The translations under genes were made by a program, and so were the position numbers. From NCBI RefSeq assembly GCF_002838065.1, contig NZ_PIZU01000021.1, positions 625 through 64,624 of the forward strand: a stretch of 64,000 nucleotides of DNA. The letters run 5' to 3'. Of the stretch, positions 9,494 to 19,441 are shown piece by piece. Each line of letters begins with the position of its first letter. Position 1 is the first letter of the stretch. Under the pieces are notes generated by a model. It saw nothing but the letters and a program-made list of their open reading frames with translations. It did no database searches and was not told where the DNA came from. Source of the DNA: Mycobacterium hubeiense (GTDB lineage: Bacteria; Actinomycetota; Actinomycetes; Mycobacteriales; Mycobacteriaceae).

Positions 9494-10980
9494 GACACCG
9501 CCCTGCAATTGGTGCCCGGTTCGGGTGGGGGAGGGGGGAGGGCCGTCACCGTTGGGGGCGGGGCCGGAGCGGGCGATGTCGGCGCAGGCGGGATGATCGT
9601 GCGTGGCGTCTCCGGCGCGGGGGAGTCCTCCGGCAGGCCGGGAGTGGCTGGCGCGCCGGGGGTTTGAGTCGGCAGATGGGGGACGGGCGTGGGAGCCTTG
9701 GTTTTCGGTGCGGGCGGCGGGCAGATGGGCAGCACCGAACTGCGGGCCAGCTCCTCGATCTGGGCGATGGCCTCGTCGAGGCTGCCCGACGGCAGGCCGG
9801 CCACCACCTGGGCGCGCTCGGACGGACGCATGTCGTTGACGCCCAGCATCCGGCAGTCCAGGTTGTCGCGGGATTGCCCGGCGCTGATCAGCGACAACTC
9901 ATTTCGCGCGTTGAGGCACCCCAGCAGATAGGGCTGCTGAAGTGCGTAGCCGAGAAACGAGCCCTGCACGCCGCGCATGATCGACACCGTGCCGTCATGC
10001 TGGCTGACGTAATAGTTGCTGCGCACGATCTCGCGGCCGATGGCCAGCCCGGCGAGCACCACGAGCAGTACCAGCACCGCGGCAATGAGCATCCGGCGCC
10101 GCGAGCGCGGACGTTTCACGGGCTCTTCGGGCTGGGGCACAACCCTTTTGGGCTCGTTGCGGCGCGGGTTGAACGCCGACGCCCGTCCTGCCGCGGTGTT
10201 CGGCGGCACCGTGTCCTCGTCGCCGGACACCGCGCCGGCCAGGATGGGCTGGGTCTGGCCGTAGTCGTAGTCGATGACGTCCGCGACGACGACGGTGACA
10301 TTGTCGGGTCCGCCGCCGCGCAGCGCCAATTCGATGAGGCGGTCTGCACTTTCGGCGACATCGGGGATCTGCAGGGCCTCGAGGATGGTCTCGTGGCTGA
10401 CCGGATCGGACAGCCCGTCGGAGCACAGCAGATAGCGATCGCCGGCGCGGGCCTCGCGCATGATCAGCGTGGGCTCCACCTCATGTCCGGTCAACGCCCG
10501 CATGATCAACGAGCGCTGCGGATGGCTGTGCGCCTCCTCCGGGGTGATGCGGCCCTCGTCTACCAGGGTCTGGACGAACGTGTCGTCCTTGGTGATCTGG
10601 GTGAGCTCACCGTCGCGCAGCAGGTAACCGCGCGAGTCGCCGATGTGCACCAGGCCAAGCCGGTTGCCCGCGAACAGGATTGCGGTCAGCGTCGTGCCCA
10701 TACCCTCGAGCTCGGGGTCGGCCTCGACGTGCGCGGCGATCGCCGAATTGCCTTCGCGCACCGCGGCGTCGAGCTTGGAGAGCAGATCGCCGCCGGGTTC
10801 ATCGTCATCCAGGTGGGCCAGCGCGGCGATCACCAGCTGGCTGGCGACCTCGCCGGCGGCGTGCCCGCCCATGCCGTCGGCCAGGGCCAGCAGGCGCGCA
10901 CCGGCGTACACCGAGTCTTCGTTGTTGGCGCGGACCAGCCCACGGTCGCTGCGAGCGGCGTACTTGAGGACGAGTGTCAC
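9490..10980 (-). CDS. pstP: PP2C-type serine/threonine phosphatase PstP
   Basis: 496 aa. The N-terminal PP2C domain (about 4-240) has the metal-binding motifs NEDS, ADGMGGHAAGE, GTTLTAI, HIGDSRGYLLRDG, CSDGL and GGGPDNVTVVV. A linker, one transmembrane helix (about 297-318) and an extracellular domain ending in a Pro-rich tail follow. It is the sole obvious phosphatase of the operon and reverses PknA/PknB signalling. It overlaps fhaB upstream and rodA downstream by 4 nt each. Confidence 0.97.
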   Translation of the reverse strand: MTLVLKYAARSDRGLVRANNEDSVYAGARLLALADGMGGHAAGEVASQLVIAALAHLDDDEPGGDLLSKLDAAVREGNSAIAAHVEADPELEGMGTTLTAILFAGNRLGLVHIGDSRGYLLRDGELTQITKDDTFVQTLVDEGRITPEEAHSHPQRSLIMRALTGHEVEPTLIMREARAGDRYLLCSDGLSDPVSHETILEALQIPDVAESADRLIELALRGGGPDNVTVVVADVIDYDYGQTQPILAGAVSGDEDTVPPNTAAGRASAFNPRRNEPKRVVPQPEEPVKRPRSRRRMLIAAVLVLLVVLAGLAIGREIVRSNYYVSQHDGTVSIMRGVQGSFLGYALQQPYLLGCLNARNELSLISAGQSRDNLDCRMLGVNDMRPSERAQVVAGLPSGSLDEAIAQIEELARSSVLPICPPPAPKTKAPTPVPHLPTQTPGAPATPGLPEDSPAPETPRTIIPPAPTSPAPAPPPTVTALPPPPPEPGTNCRAVS

Positions 10981-11444
10981 GGGCGCAGCTCGATTACCGT
11001 CTTGCCGATTCGAACCGGCGTGCCAATCGGAACCCGTACCGCCGTCGTCACCTTCGCCCTGTCAAGGTATGTGCCGTTCGTTGATCCTAGGTCTTCCACA
11101 TACCATTCCGAACCTCGCGGGGACAGCCTGGCATGACGGGTGGACGCGTAGTCGTCGGTGAGCACGAGCGTGGAGTCGTCGGCGCGCCCGATCAACACCG
11201 GCTGTGAGCCCAGGGTGATGCGGGTGCCGGCCAGCGCGCCTTCGGTGACGACGAGCTGGCGTGCGACGCTGCGACGCGCCCGGTTCGGCAGCAGTGACCC
11301 GCGCAGTGCGAGCCCCCGGCGCACCATCACCGCGCCGGTGGGGGCGTAGATGTCGGTGCGCAGAATCCGCAGCACCGACCAGATGAACAGCCAGAGCAGC
11401 AACAGAAAACCGACACGCGTCAGCTGCAGAACTAATCCCTGCAT
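10977..11444 (-). CDS. fhaB: FHA-domain protein FhaB (FipA)
   Basis: 155 aa, identical in length to M. tuberculosis FhaB. An N-terminal transmembrane helix (about 10-28) is followed by a linker and a C-terminal FHA domain (about 65-150), with GRADDS, STRHARLSPRGSEWYVEDLGSTNGTYLD and a terminal VIELRP strand. The FHA domain binds phosphothreonine on PknA/PknB targets, linking phosphorylation to division proteins. It is the first gene of the fhaB-pstP-rodA-pbpA-pknA-pknB operon, and the 151-base gap up to fhaA should contain its promoter. Confidence 0.94.
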   Translation of the reverse strand: MQGLVLQLTRVGFLLLLWLFIWSVLRILRTDIYAPTGAVMVRRGLALRGSLLPNRARRSVARQLVVTEGALAGTRITLGSQPVLIGRADDSTLVLTDDYASTRHARLSPRGSEWYVEDLGSTNGTYLDRAKVTTAVRVPIGTPVRIGKTVIELRP

Positions 11445-11595
11445 CCGACGTCCTCTCCGTCCCCGTTACGTCGCGCCCCAAACACGACACCGATCCTCGG
11501 CTCGGCCACCCGTGGCAACGTCACGATACTTGGACGGCCAGCGAAGTGAAGGTGAAGCGGACAGCTTCTCACCCCGCCGCGACCGGTTCGAGAAC

Positions 11596-12975
11596 TCAGT
11601 GAACGCGGACGATGATCTCAGAGTGGCCCAGCCGGATCACGTCCCCGTCGGCCAGCTGCCACTCCTGCACCGGCGCATTGTTCACCGTCGTGCCGTTGGT
11701 GGAGTTGAGGTCACTCAGCAACGCGACCTGGCCGTCCCAGCGGATCTCCAAATGCCGCCGGGACACCCCGGTGTCGGGCAACCGGAACTGTGCGTCCTGG
11801 CCACGGCCGATGATGTTGGCGCCCTCACGCAGCTGATAGGTGCGCCCGCTGCCGTCGTCGAGCTGCAGGGTGACGGTGGTGCCGGTGGACGGGTAGTCGC
11901 CGCCGTAGCCGCCGGGCTGACCGTAGCCGCCCGCGGGAGGCTGGCCGTAGTCGTAGTCACGGCCGGCGGGCTCGGCGTAACCGGGCTCGCCGTACCCGGC
12001 TGCGGCGGGGGGCTCAGCGTAGCCGCGGCCGTAGTCCGGCTGGCCGTAGTCGCGACCTGCGGGCTGCCCGTAGCCGCCGCCGGCCGGTTGACCGTAGCCG
12101 GGCTGATCAGGGTAGCCACCCTGGTCGGGGTACGCCGGGCGCGGCTCGGGACGGCCGTAGCCGGCCGGGGGCTGGCGGTAGTCCTGCTCATATCCGCCGC
12201 CCTGCGGGGGATAGCCGCCGGGCGCCTGGCGATAGCCCTGATCCGGGTAGCCGCCCTGCGGGCCGTAGCCACCCGGCTGACGCTCGTAGGACTGCGGCGG
12301 GTAGCCCTGATCGGGGTAGCCGCCCTCCGGATAGCCGGCGTCGTCGGGGTAGCCGCCGCGAGGAGGGTAGCCACCCTGATCGGGGTAGCCGCCCTGGTCC
12401 GGTGGCGGCGGATACGCGCCGCGTGGATCTTGGCCGCGGGGATCATCCTGCGGCGGGTAGCGGTCGTCGTAGTACTCGTCGGCCGGCCGCCCCTGTCCCT
12501 GGCCGCCGCCGCGGTAGCTCGGATTGTCAGTCATCGGTGGTACTCCTACCTCTGAGATGAACGCACGGTCTGGTTGTGCTGGGGCGGGTTCGCCAGTGGT
12601 CGAGTCGGGGTTGACCGCTCCACGTGCACGGAACTGTCCGGTGTGCAGGTTCGGCGACTGCGCGAACCTGACAACCACATCACCATACGTTTGCCACCCC
12701 TGGTCATGGATATAACCCTGAAGATGCTTGGCAAAAACGGTAGACGTGACGTCAGGATCGGCGCTCACTTTCTGGTAGTCAGGCACACTGAGGGTAATGA
12801 CGTAATCGTTCGGGGCCAAAATGCGACCGCCGCCCACTTCCCGCGCCCCGGCCTCGGCTTCACGGCGCAGCAGCGCCTCAACTTCTTGCGGCACAATCGA
12901 TCCGCCGAAGACGCGAGCGAAGGCATCGCCGACGGTCGATTCGAGTTTGCGCTCGATACGGTCCACTAGACCCAT
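11596..12975 (-). CDS. fhaA: FHA-domain protein FhaA with Gly/Tyr/Pro-rich linker
   Basis: 459 aa from the ATG at 12975, giving [12 protein letters not shown] as in known FhaA; the longer frame to 13053 is not supported. The N-terminal DUF3662 domain is about 1-125. The linker of about 230 residues (about 140-370) is built of degenerate [12 protein letters not shown] and YGQPAG units. The C-terminal FHA domain (about 375-459) has [23 protein letters not shown] and [10 protein letters not shown]. FhaA reads phosphothreonines on PknB substrates, including the MviN/MurJ region, and restrains peptidoglycan synthesis. Confidence 0.94.
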   Translation of the reverse strand: MGLVDRIERKLESTVGDAFARVFGGSIVPQEVEALLRREAEAGAREVGGGRILAPNDYVITLSVPDYQKVSADPDVTSTVFAKHLQGYIHDQGWQTYGDVVVRFAQSPNLHTGQFRARGAVNPDSTTGEPAPAQPDRAFISEVGVPPMTDNPSYRGGGQGQGRPADEYYDDRYPPQDDPRGQDPRGAYPPPPDQGGYPDQGGYPPRGGYPDDAGYPEGGYPDQGYPPQSYERQPGGYGPQGGYPDQGYRQAPGGYPPQGGGYEQDYRQPPAGYGRPEPRPAYPDQGGYPDQPGYGQPAGGGYGQPAGRDYGQPDYGRGYAEPPAAAGYGEPGYAEPAGRDYDYGQPPAGGYGQPGGYGGDYPSTGTTVTLQLDDGSGRTYQLREGANIIGRGQDAQFRLPDTGVSRRHLEIRWDGQVALLSDLNSTNGTTVNNAPVQEWQLADGDVIRLGHSEIIVRVH

Positions 12976-13236
12976 ATCACCGCCCGCCCTCTGTCGTCGT
13001 TGTCCGTCGGTCCTGCTCACGCGTTGATCCGCCCGCGTGTCGCCTGGCCACATTGCTTACATGCATGGTATCGGCCCTGCACAGCGCAGCGGGACCAACA
13101 GAACTCTGAGAATCCCATCGCGGCAGGTCAGCAGCGGTGATCTTGATGATTTGGACGCTTGCTGGCGAACTGTGCGCGGCGATCGGTACGGTTGGGAGAC
13201 GGGGTGGCCGGTCTGATAGGCTCCCCCGGGTTGTTG

Positions 13237-13319
13237 GGGCGAGTGGCGGAATGGCAGACGCGCTGGCTTCAGGTGCCAGTGTCCTTCGGGACGTGGGGGT
13301 TCAAGTCCCCCTTCGCCCA
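13237..13319 (+). tRNA. leuT: tRNA-Leu (anticodon CAG)
   Basis: A complete class II tRNA of 83 nt. The 7-bp acceptor stem GGGCGAG/TTCGCCC (one G-T pair) is followed by discriminator A. The anticodon stem CTGGC/GCCAG encloses TTCAGGT with CAG at 34-36. The long variable arm (GTCC-TTC-GGGAC) and the T arm GGGGGTTCAAGTCCCCC are present. The 3' CCA is not encoded. It decodes CTG and sits upstream of fhaA, as leuT does in M. tuberculosis. Confidence 0.97.
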
Positions 13320-13385
13320 CACACGACTGAGCCGAGTAGCCACTCGGCGCCACGGCGCGCGCCGATGCCCGCTTAGATAACCCGT

Positions 13386-15155
13386 ATGCATCCGGTCGGG
13401 GCGGTCATTGCGGGGTACCGCGTCGAGCGCGTGCTCGGCTCGGGCGGTATGGGCACCGTCTACCTCACCCAGAATCCGGAACTGCCCCGTCGTGATGCGC
13501 TCAAGGTGCTCTCCGCCGGGTTGTCGCGCAACCCGGAGTTCCGCGCCCGGTTCATCCGCGAGGCCGATGTCGCCTCCCGGCTCAACCACCCGAACATCGT
13601 CTCGGTGTACAGCCGCGGCGAGACCGACGGCCAGCTGTGGATCGCGATGCAGTTCGTGGACGGCACCGACGCCGACGCCGCGCTGCGGGCGGGCACCATG
13701 ACGCCGGCGCGCGCGGTGCACATCGTCGCCGAGGTCGCCAAGGGACTCGACTACGCCCACCGCCACAACGTCGTGCACCGCGACATCAAGCCCGGCAACT
13801 TCTTGCTGTCCGGCCCGGTCGGTGACACAGAGCGGGTGTTGCTGGCCGACTTCGGGATCGCGCGTGCGCTCGACGACGTCGGGCTGACGGCCACCGGCGC
13901 GCTGATCGCGACGATGGCCTACGCCGCGCCCGAGGTGCTCGCCGGCACCGGCATCGATGGCCGTTCCGACGTGTATTCGTTGGGCTGCAGCCTGTTTCGT
14001 CTCCTGACCGGCAAGACACCGTTCGCCGGCGCGAACGGCCCGGCCGCGGTGATGATGGCCCACCTGCATCAACCGCCGCCTCGGGTGACCGAACGCGTGC
14101 CTGGTCTGCCACCGGAACTGGACGGCGTGATCGCGACCGCGATGGCCAAGGATCCCGCCCAGCGGTTCCAGACCGCCGGCGATCTCGCCGGGGCAGCCCG
14201 GGCGGCGCTGGACGATCGCGCCACCGAGACGACGGTGCCGTGGACCGTGCTGCCGAGCCGCGAGGTGATGTCGTATCCGAATCCGCCTGCAGGGCAGCAG
14301 TGGTGGCAGTCGCCGTCGGGACCGAGCACGATGATGAGTCCGGCCGCGCAGCCGACACAGTTTCGCGCGGCCGCCCCACCGAGCGTTCAGCCGCGCCCGG
14401 CCACTTCACGCCGTCGACGTCCGCGCGCTTGGATCCTCGTTGCGGTCGCGGCGGCCGTGCTTTTAGCCGGGGGCACCGTCGCGGCGCTGAGCATGAACCG
14501 CGGATCTTCTGACGACACTGCACAACCCGAGACCACCACGTCGGTTTCGTCGACCCCGCCACCCGTCCCGGTGTCGGCGCTGCCTGAACTGCTGCCGCCG
14601 CTCGCCGAACTCGCGCCGATCGTCGGCGGCACAAATCTTGTGGTCGACGCGAGCAGCCCGCTCGCCACCTTCACCAGTGGCAATCCGACGCCGCAGGAAT
14701 GTGTCGGCGTGTGGATGCCCGCCCAGAACGCTGTCTATGAGGGCAGCGGCTATCGCGCAATGCAGGTGCAGTCAATCACTGACCACGACGACGCCCGCAA
14801 GCTCACCCAACTGACACTTTCCGTGGCAGCATTCCTCACCGCCGAGCAAGCCAAGCAGTTCATGGACGGGCAATCGCAGGATTGGGCGCAGTGCGCCAAC
14901 CGCGCAATCACTTTCAGCTATTCGGCAGCGCCTCCAGTCCGGATGGATTTCGGCCCACTTGTTACTAGCGACGACGGAATACTTTTGGTTAGCCAGCGCA
15001 TGGACGTGTCACCGCCGGACCAGCACTGCAACCACGCGTTGGCCGTTCGCAACAATGTGGTGATCGACGTGCAGGCCTGCACCATCCTGCCTGGCGACCA
15101 CGCGGTCACCATAGTGCGGGACATCGTCGCCCGGATCGACCAACAGGAGAAGTGA
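13386..15155 (+). CDS. Receptor-type Ser/Thr protein kinase with PknH-like extracellular sensor (copy 1)
   Basis: 589 aa. The kinase domain (about 11-265) has Gly loop [10 protein letters not shown], Lys40, [11 protein letters not shown] and the APE-region AAPEV. A Pro-rich juxtamembrane linker and one transmembrane helix (about 349-371) lead to an extracellular domain of about 200 residues. This matches the PknH C-terminal sensor family, with the four spaced cysteines in QECVG, QCANR, HCNHA and QACTI. It is followed directly by a paralogous kinase whose start overlaps this stop. The ligand is unknown. Confidence 0.88.
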   Translation: MHPVGAVIAGYRVERVLGSGGMGTVYLTQNPELPRRDALKVLSAGLSRNPEFRARFIREADVASRLNHPNIVSVYSRGETDGQLWIAMQFVDGTDADAALRAGTMTPARAVHIVAEVAKGLDYAHRHNVVHRDIKPGNFLLSGPVGDTERVLLADFGIARALDDVGLTATGALIATMAYAAPEVLAGTGIDGRSDVYSLGCSLFRLLTGKTPFAGANGPAAVMMAHLHQPPPRVTERVPGLPPELDGVIATAMAKDPAQRFQTAGDLAGAARAALDDRATETTVPWTVLPSREVMSYPNPPAGQQWWQSPSGPSTMMSPAAQPTQFRAAAPPSVQPRPATSRRRRPRAWILVAVAAAVLLAGGTVAALSMNRGSSDDTAQPETTTSVSSTPPPVPVSALPELLPPLAELAPIVGGTNLVVDASSPLATFTSGNPTPQECVGVWMPAQNAVYEGSGYRAMQVQSITDHDDARKLTQLTLSVAAFLTAEQAKQFMDGQSQDWAQCANRAITFSYSAAPPVRMDFGPLVTSDDGILLVSQRMDVSPPDQHCNHALAVRNNVVIDVQACTILPGDHAVTIVRDIVARIDQQEK

Positions 15156-16822
15156 TGCTGTCCGCCGGATCGGTGATCGCGGGATATCGCGTCGAGGGGG
15201 TACTGGGCGCGGGTGGTATGGGCAGCGTGTACCTGGTGGCCAACCCGGTGCTACCGCGTCGCGAAGCGCTCAAGGTGTTGTCCGCGGAGTTGTCCCGCGA
15301 CAACGACTTTCGCGCCCGGTTCATGCGCGAGGCAGACGTCGCGGCAAGCCTTGTGCACCCGAACATCGTCGAGATTTACAGCCGCGGAGAGACCGACGAT
15401 GGACAGCTGTGGATCACCATGCAGTACGTCGAGGGCACAGATGCCGACGACGCACTGCGCGCGGGAGCCATCTCACCGGCCCGGGCGGTGTTCATCGTCG
15501 CCGAGGTCGCTAAGGCGCTCGACTACGCGCATCAACAGAACGTCATCCACCGCGATGTGAAACCCGCCAACTTTCTGCTCTCCAGCGAAGGCGGTGTGGA
15601 GCGAGTCCTGTTGGGCGACTTCGGAATTGCGCGCGCTCTTGATGACGTCGGCTTGACGGTAACCGGTTCGGTGCTGGCGACAGTGCCCTATGCGGCACCC
15701 GAAGTGCTCAGCGGCATGCCGATCGACGGGCGCGCTGACCTGTATTCGTTGGGCTGTAGCCTGTTTCGATTGCTGACCGGCCGAACGCCGTTCGGCGACG
15801 ACGTTCCGGTGCCGGCGATGATGATGGCCCATCTTCAGCAGCCGCCGCCGCGCGTCACCCAGTACGTGCCCCAATTGTCGCAGGCGTGGGACCAGGTGAT
15901 CGCCACCGCGATGGCCAAGGATCCCGTGCACCGGTTCCAGTCGGCCGGCGACCTCGCTGCCGCGGCGGCGGCAGCGTTAGAGGGACGGGCCATCCCGGTG
16001 GTGATGCCGCCGCCGTCGACAAACGCGGCCCCGACAGTGATGCCGACGCCGCCTACGCAGCTCGGGTGGTCGCCGTCCGCCACGCAACCCAAGCCCGTCA
16101 GACGGCGCCGGGGGAGATGGATCGCCGCCGGGGCGGCGGCAGCGCTCGTAGCCGTCGGCACGACTGCAACGTTGGCGATGCAGCCGGATTCGTCGCCTAC
16201 GGCGACATCGACCACGACGACGTCGGCGCCGCCGGTGCCGGTGTCCGATCTCGAAAGCCTAATGCTCACAACGGAACAGGTCAGTGTGATCATGGGAGTG
16301 GGCATGAATCCCGAGCAGGTGTCGACAAACATGGGCGGTGACGCCCAGTACATGCCGGACAAAGAGTGCGCCGGACCGTGGGCGCCGGGGCAGAGACTCG
16401 TCTACGCCGGCAGTGGTTGGGTCAGCGTCGCGCAGCAGCCCCTCAGCGCGCCCGGCACCGGGCAACCGCCCTTGCCGTATCAGGCATTTCAAGCCATCGT
16501 GGGTTTCCCGTCCGCCGATCTCGCGGATAGATTCCGGGCGTCGCAGATGGGCACTTGGGAGCGATGCGCCAACCGTACGGTCCAATACGAGTCGCCGGGA
16601 TCCCCGGGATTAGTGAGCATCATTTTCGGCGCATTCAGTACCACCGACGACGGAACCCTCACTATGACACAGATCTTGGAAGGCGCCCAAGGCTGGCTCT
16701 GCGGCCGCGCACTAGGCGTGCGTAACAACGTCGCGATCGACACGCTCGCATGCAGCCCGGACGACGCTGTGGGACAAGCGGTCCGGCTGGTGAACGAGAT
16801 CGCCGCCAAGATCTCGGGCTAG
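15155..16822 (+). CDS. Receptor-type Ser/Thr protein kinase with PknH-like extracellular sensor (copy 2)
   Basis: 555 aa from the ATG at 15155; AGGAG lies 5 nt upstream. The GTG at 15152 is an alternative that adds one residue. The layout matches its neighbour: kinase domain (about 10-265, [18 protein letters not shown]), a short linker, a transmembrane helix (about 323-343) and an extracellular sensor with the four cysteines in ECAGPW, RCANR, LCGRAL and ACSPD. The kinase halves are much more alike than the sensors, suggesting tandem duplication followed by diverging ligand recognition (inference). Confidence 0.87.
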   Translation: MLSAGSVIAGYRVEGVLGAGGMGSVYLVANPVLPRREALKVLSAELSRDNDFRARFMREADVAASLVHPNIVEIYSRGETDDGQLWITMQYVEGTDADDALRAGAISPARAVFIVAEVAKALDYAHQQNVIHRDVKPANFLLSSEGGVERVLLGDFGIARALDDVGLTVTGSVLATVPYAAPEVLSGMPIDGRADLYSLGCSLFRLLTGRTPFGDDVPVPAMMMAHLQQPPPRVTQYVPQLSQAWDQVIATAMAKDPVHRFQSAGDLAAAAAAALEGRAIPVVMPPPSTNAAPTVMPTPPTQLGWSPSATQPKPVRRRRGRWIAAGAAAALVAVGTTATLAMQPDSSPTATSTTTTSAPPVPVSDLESLMLTTEQVSVIMGVGMNPEQVSTNMGGDAQYMPDKECAGPWAPGQRLVYAGSGWVSVAQQPLSAPGTGQPPLPYQAFQAIVGFPSADLADRFRASQMGTWERCANRTVQYESPGSPGLVSIIFGAFSTTDDGTLTMTQILEGAQGWLCGRALGVRNNVAIDTLACSPDDAVGQAVRLVNEIAAKISG

Positions 16823-17532
16823 CTCGTCACCCTGTCCAGGATCAGGTTGACGATCGCCGAGGCGTGATCGGCGACTGAGTGGCTGTTGTCACTGCAGGCG
16901 ACCACATCGGCCACCACGTTGGACGACGCGGCCAGGCCGCGGGCACAGCCGAACCCGCCCGCCCCCTCTTGCGTTCGGGAGAGGACGTTCACGCCGTTGG
17001 AAACCTTTGGCGGAGTGGCGTTCCAGTTGACTTGCTGATTGGAAACCTTGAGCGTCAGGGGTTTGCCCGCACACTCCCGCCAGGCGTCCTTCTGCTTGGC
17101 AACGAACGCGTGCGCCTCTTCAGCGCTGCCGAACGTAACCACACCGGCGTCCATGCGGCCGGCGGTCAGCGCGGCCGGATCCAGCAGGCGGTGACCGTAG
17201 ACGCCCTCGTAGCCCGAACCGCGGTAAACCGATTCGACCGTGCCGAACACCGCGCCCATGCAGTGCGGGTCTGAGATCGCATCCTCGGGCACCGACTCGA
17301 GCTTGCGGTATTTGAGGGCGACCAACAGGCCAGGGACCTTCATCACCTTGCCCATCTCGGCGGCCGAGGGCAGCAGCTCGGGCAGCTGCGAGTTCTTGAC
17401 CAGGGGCTTGCCATCGGACGGCTTGGTGCCGGCGTAGCGCGCCGTGCCCTCCACGGTGGTGGTACAGGAGGCCACGGTGCAGGCCAGGACTAGCAGGACA
17501 AGGGCGGCGGCGCGCGATCTCACGAGGAGCAC
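16819..17532 (-). CDS. Lipoprotein with stand-alone PknH-like sensor domain
   Basis: About 237 aa from a GTG at 17532; starts at 17592, 17574 and 17523 are possible and none has a clear ribosome-binding site. A signal peptide ends in the lipobox VASC. The rest is one sensor domain with the same four-Cys spacing as the ectodomains of the two adjacent kinases: HCMG, ECAGK, GCARG and ACSDN. It overlaps the second kinase stop tail-to-tail by 4 nt. It is probably an outer-leaflet lipoprotein; a soluble partner or competitor for the kinase ligand is a hypothesis only. Confidence 0.75.
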   Translation of the reverse strand: MLLVRSRAAALVLLVLACTVASCTTTVEGTARYAGTKPSDGKPLVKNSQLPELLPSAAEMGKVMKVPGLLVALKYRKLESVPEDAISDPHCMGAVFGTVESVYRGSGYEGVYGHRLLDPAALTAGRMDAGVVTFGSAEEAHAFVAKQKDAWRECAGKPLTLKVSNQQVNWNATPPKVSNGVNVLSRTQEGAGGFGCARGLAASSNVVADVVACSDNSHSVADHASAIVNLILDRVTS

Positions 17533-17617
17533 GGTCCGATTGTCCCGTAACCCGGCCGTCGGCCGCAGCGGCATCCCGGTGACGGCCCTCACCGGACCGA
17601 CCTGACACTATCCAAGC

Positions 17618-18124
17618 GTGGGCAAAAACGAACGCGCGAAGATCGTCATGACCGATGACGAGATCGCGGAATTCATCGAGCACAGCCGCACCGCCACCAT
17701 GGCCACAGTGCTACCGAACGGGCGTCCGCATCTGGTCGCGATGTGGTACGCGGTTCTCGACGGCGAGATCTGGTTCGAGACCAAGGCCAAATCCCAGAAG
17801 GCGGTCAACCTGAAACGCGATCCGACCGTAACGGTCATGGTCGAGGACGGGCTGACCTACGACACTCTGCGCGGGGTGTCGATCGACGGCCGCGGCGAGA
17901 TCGTCGACGACCCCGATACTCTTCTGCGCGTGGGGATCAGCGTGTGGGAGCGCTACACCGGGCCGTACACCGACGAGATGCGCCCGTTCGTCGATCAGAT
18001 GATGAACAACCGGATCGCGATCCGGGTGGTGCCGGAGCGGATGCGCAGCTGGGATCACCGAAAGCTCGGGATGGCTGCGATGCCAGTCGGCGGCAGCACG
18101 GCCAAGTACCTGGGTTCGGTGTGA
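17618..18124 (+). CDS. PPOX-class (F420/FMN split-barrel) oxidoreductase
   Basis: 168 aa with a GTG start. It resembles the pyridoxamine-5'-phosphate-oxidase-like split-barrel family, with MATVLPNGRPHLVAMWYAVLDGEIWFET, a KAVNLKRDP stretch and RGVSIDGRGEI. In actinobacteria this group often binds F420 or FMN. The substrate is unknown. Its stop overlaps by one base the ATG of a Ddn-like gene, so the two are co-translated. Confidence 0.75.
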   Translation: MGKNERAKIVMTDDEIAEFIEHSRTATMATVLPNGRPHLVAMWYAVLDGEIWFETKAKSQKAVNLKRDPTVTVMVEDGLTYDTLRGVSIDGRGEIVDDPDTLLRVGISVWERYTGPYTDEMRPFVDQMMNNRIAIRVVPERMRSWDHRKLGMAAMPVGGSTAKYLGSV

Positions 18125-18603
18125 TGGGCGCGCCGAACCGGCCCAGCCAGCTGGACTCGCCGCTGCTTCCGAAGATCTTCAAGTACGTGGGCAAGGCGCA
18201 TGTGTGGGTTTACCGCCGCACCGGCGGGAGGATCGGCGGCAAGTGGCGCATCGGCGCGGGGTTCCGCAAGCCGGTGCCGACGCTGCTGCTCGAGCACCGC
18301 GGCCGCAAATCCGGCAAGGTCTTCGTCACCCCGCTGCTCTATATGTTTGACGGCTCCAACGTGGTGATCGTGGCGTCGCAGGGTGGACGGCCCGAGCATC
18401 CGCAGTGGTATCGCAACCTGATGGCCAATCCCGATACGTACATCGAGATCGGTTCGGATCGCCGGGCGGTGCACGCCGTCACCGCCGACCCGCAGGAGCG
18501 GGCCCGCCTCTGGCCGCGGCTGGTCGAGGTCTACGCCGACTTCGACAACTACCAGAGTTGGACCGAGCGTGAGATACCAGTGGTCATCCTGCAGCCGCGC
18601 TAG
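18124..18603 (+). CDS. Ddn-like deazaflavin (F420)-dependent nitroreductase family protein
   Basis: 159 aa. Motifs of the mycobacterial Ddn/DUF385 family are visible: LLLEHRGRKSGKVFVTPLLY, VIVASQGGRPEHPQWYRNLMANP and a terminal ETEIPVV-like strand. Members use F420H2 to reduce quinones or nitro-compounds. The ATG shares its first base with the stop of the PPOX gene; a GTG one codon earlier is possible. Pairing of two F420/FMN-type enzymes suggests a shared redox cofactor. Confidence 0.8.
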   Translation: MGAPNRPSQLDSPLLPKIFKYVGKAHVWVYRRTGGRIGGKWRIGAGFRKPVPTLLLEHRGRKSGKVFVTPLLYMFDGSNVVIVASQGGRPEHPQWYRNLMANPDTYIEIGSDRRAVHAVTADPQERARLWPRLVEVYADFDNYQSWTEREIPVVILQPR

Positions 18604-18699
18604 ACGGTATGAGGGGCTGGGGCCTCACTCACATGTGAACGTGGGTTGCCGACAGGAAACGGGTCCTGGCCGGTAGAGCCACAAGATGTGGGAGCCCCA

Positions 18700-19140
18700 G
18701 TGAAGGTCCAGCGTACGAGTGTTGGGTTGGATGTGCACGCACGATCGGTCGCGCGAGATCTGGTCCGGGCCCGCGAGGACTGCCGCGGGGATTTGATGAC
18801 CGCACGACACCGGGTCTCGAAACTGCTGCTGCGCCAGGGAATCGTCTATTCCGGCGGACGAGCTTGGACCGGCAAGGCTGCGCGCCCAGAAGTTCGACAA
18901 CTCGGCACTGCAGCTGAGCACGAGGCGGCCTTCGACGCGCTGCTGGCGTGTGTGGATCGGCGGAATCGTCTCGATGACGCGATTACCTCGATGGCCGCCG
19001 ACAGTGAGTTCACCCCGATGGTGCACCGGTTGGGCTGCATCCGCGGCATCGCGACGTTGACCGCGTTCGGGTTGGGATCTGGCTTCCCCAGCGGTGCGTG
19101 CCCGAGGACAAGCCGCGAACCTCGGCGCACAGTGGACCGT
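18700..19140 (+). pseudogene. Decayed IS110-family transposase
   Basis: The GTG at 18700 begins a product opening with the IS110-type N-terminus TSVGLDVHARSVA. It then jumps straight to the late-domain segment RDLVRAREDCRGDLMTARHRVSKLLLRQGIVYSGG, and proceeds to a truncated MVHRLGCIRGIATLTAFGL region. Roughly a hundred residues containing the DEDD catalytic core are missing between the two blocks, and the C-terminal half is lost. The frame remains open to 19185 only by running into the flank. It is a dead insertion-sequence remnant between the Ddn-like gene and the GNAT operon. Confidence 0.75.
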
Positions 19141-19141
19141 G

Positions 19142-19441
19142 TCAGGCCGGGTCGACGATGTCATCGAAGTCGTGGTGCTTTTTGAGGTAGCCCGCGACCA
19201 TCGGGCAGACCGCGACGATGCGCAATCCCGCATCGCGCGTGGCCTCCAACGCCTCCCGCACGAGAATCGTTGCCAGGCCGCGTCCTTCGTATGCGTCGGC
19301 GACCTCGGTGTGGGTGAACACACGCTGGCCATCGCGGTCGGTGAACTGGGCGAACCCCACCTGCTGTCCCTCGACCGAGATGGTGAAGCGGTGTGGTTCG
19401 GCAGTGACCGTGATTGGTGCGCCGGTCTTGTCGGTTGTCAT
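19142..19441 (-). CDS. Small GNAT-family N-acetyltransferase
   Basis: 99 aa. This is a short Gcn5-related fold of the YjdJ type: FTISVEGQQVGFAQFTDRDGQRVFTHTEV, then the acetyl-CoA loop YEGRGLATIL and a C-terminal AGYLKKHHDFDDIV. The acceptor substrate is unknown. Its ATG overlaps the pirin stop by one base, so it is the last gene of an EVE-pirin-GNAT operon. The adjacent IS110 remnant ends at its 3' side. Confidence 0.82.
   Translation of the reverse strand: MTTDKTGAPITVTAEPHRFTISVEGQQVGFAQFTDRDGQRVFTHTEVADAYEGRGLATILVREALEATRDAGLRIVAVCPMVAGYLKKHHDFDDIVDPA

Noticed and set aside
11930..12420. Repetitive spacing in the fhaA region as a CRISPR array or tandem DNA repeat
   Set aside because: The periodicity follows codons for degenerate GGYPDQG units. 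There are no conserved direct repeats with unique spacers and no cas genes.
12524..13053. Upstream in-frame extension of fhaA to 13053 and plus-strand frames opposite fhaA
   Set aside because: The added residues are Arg-rich with no similarity, while the ATG at 12975 gives the exact FhaA N-terminus. The opposite-strand frames are shadows of the biased codon pattern.
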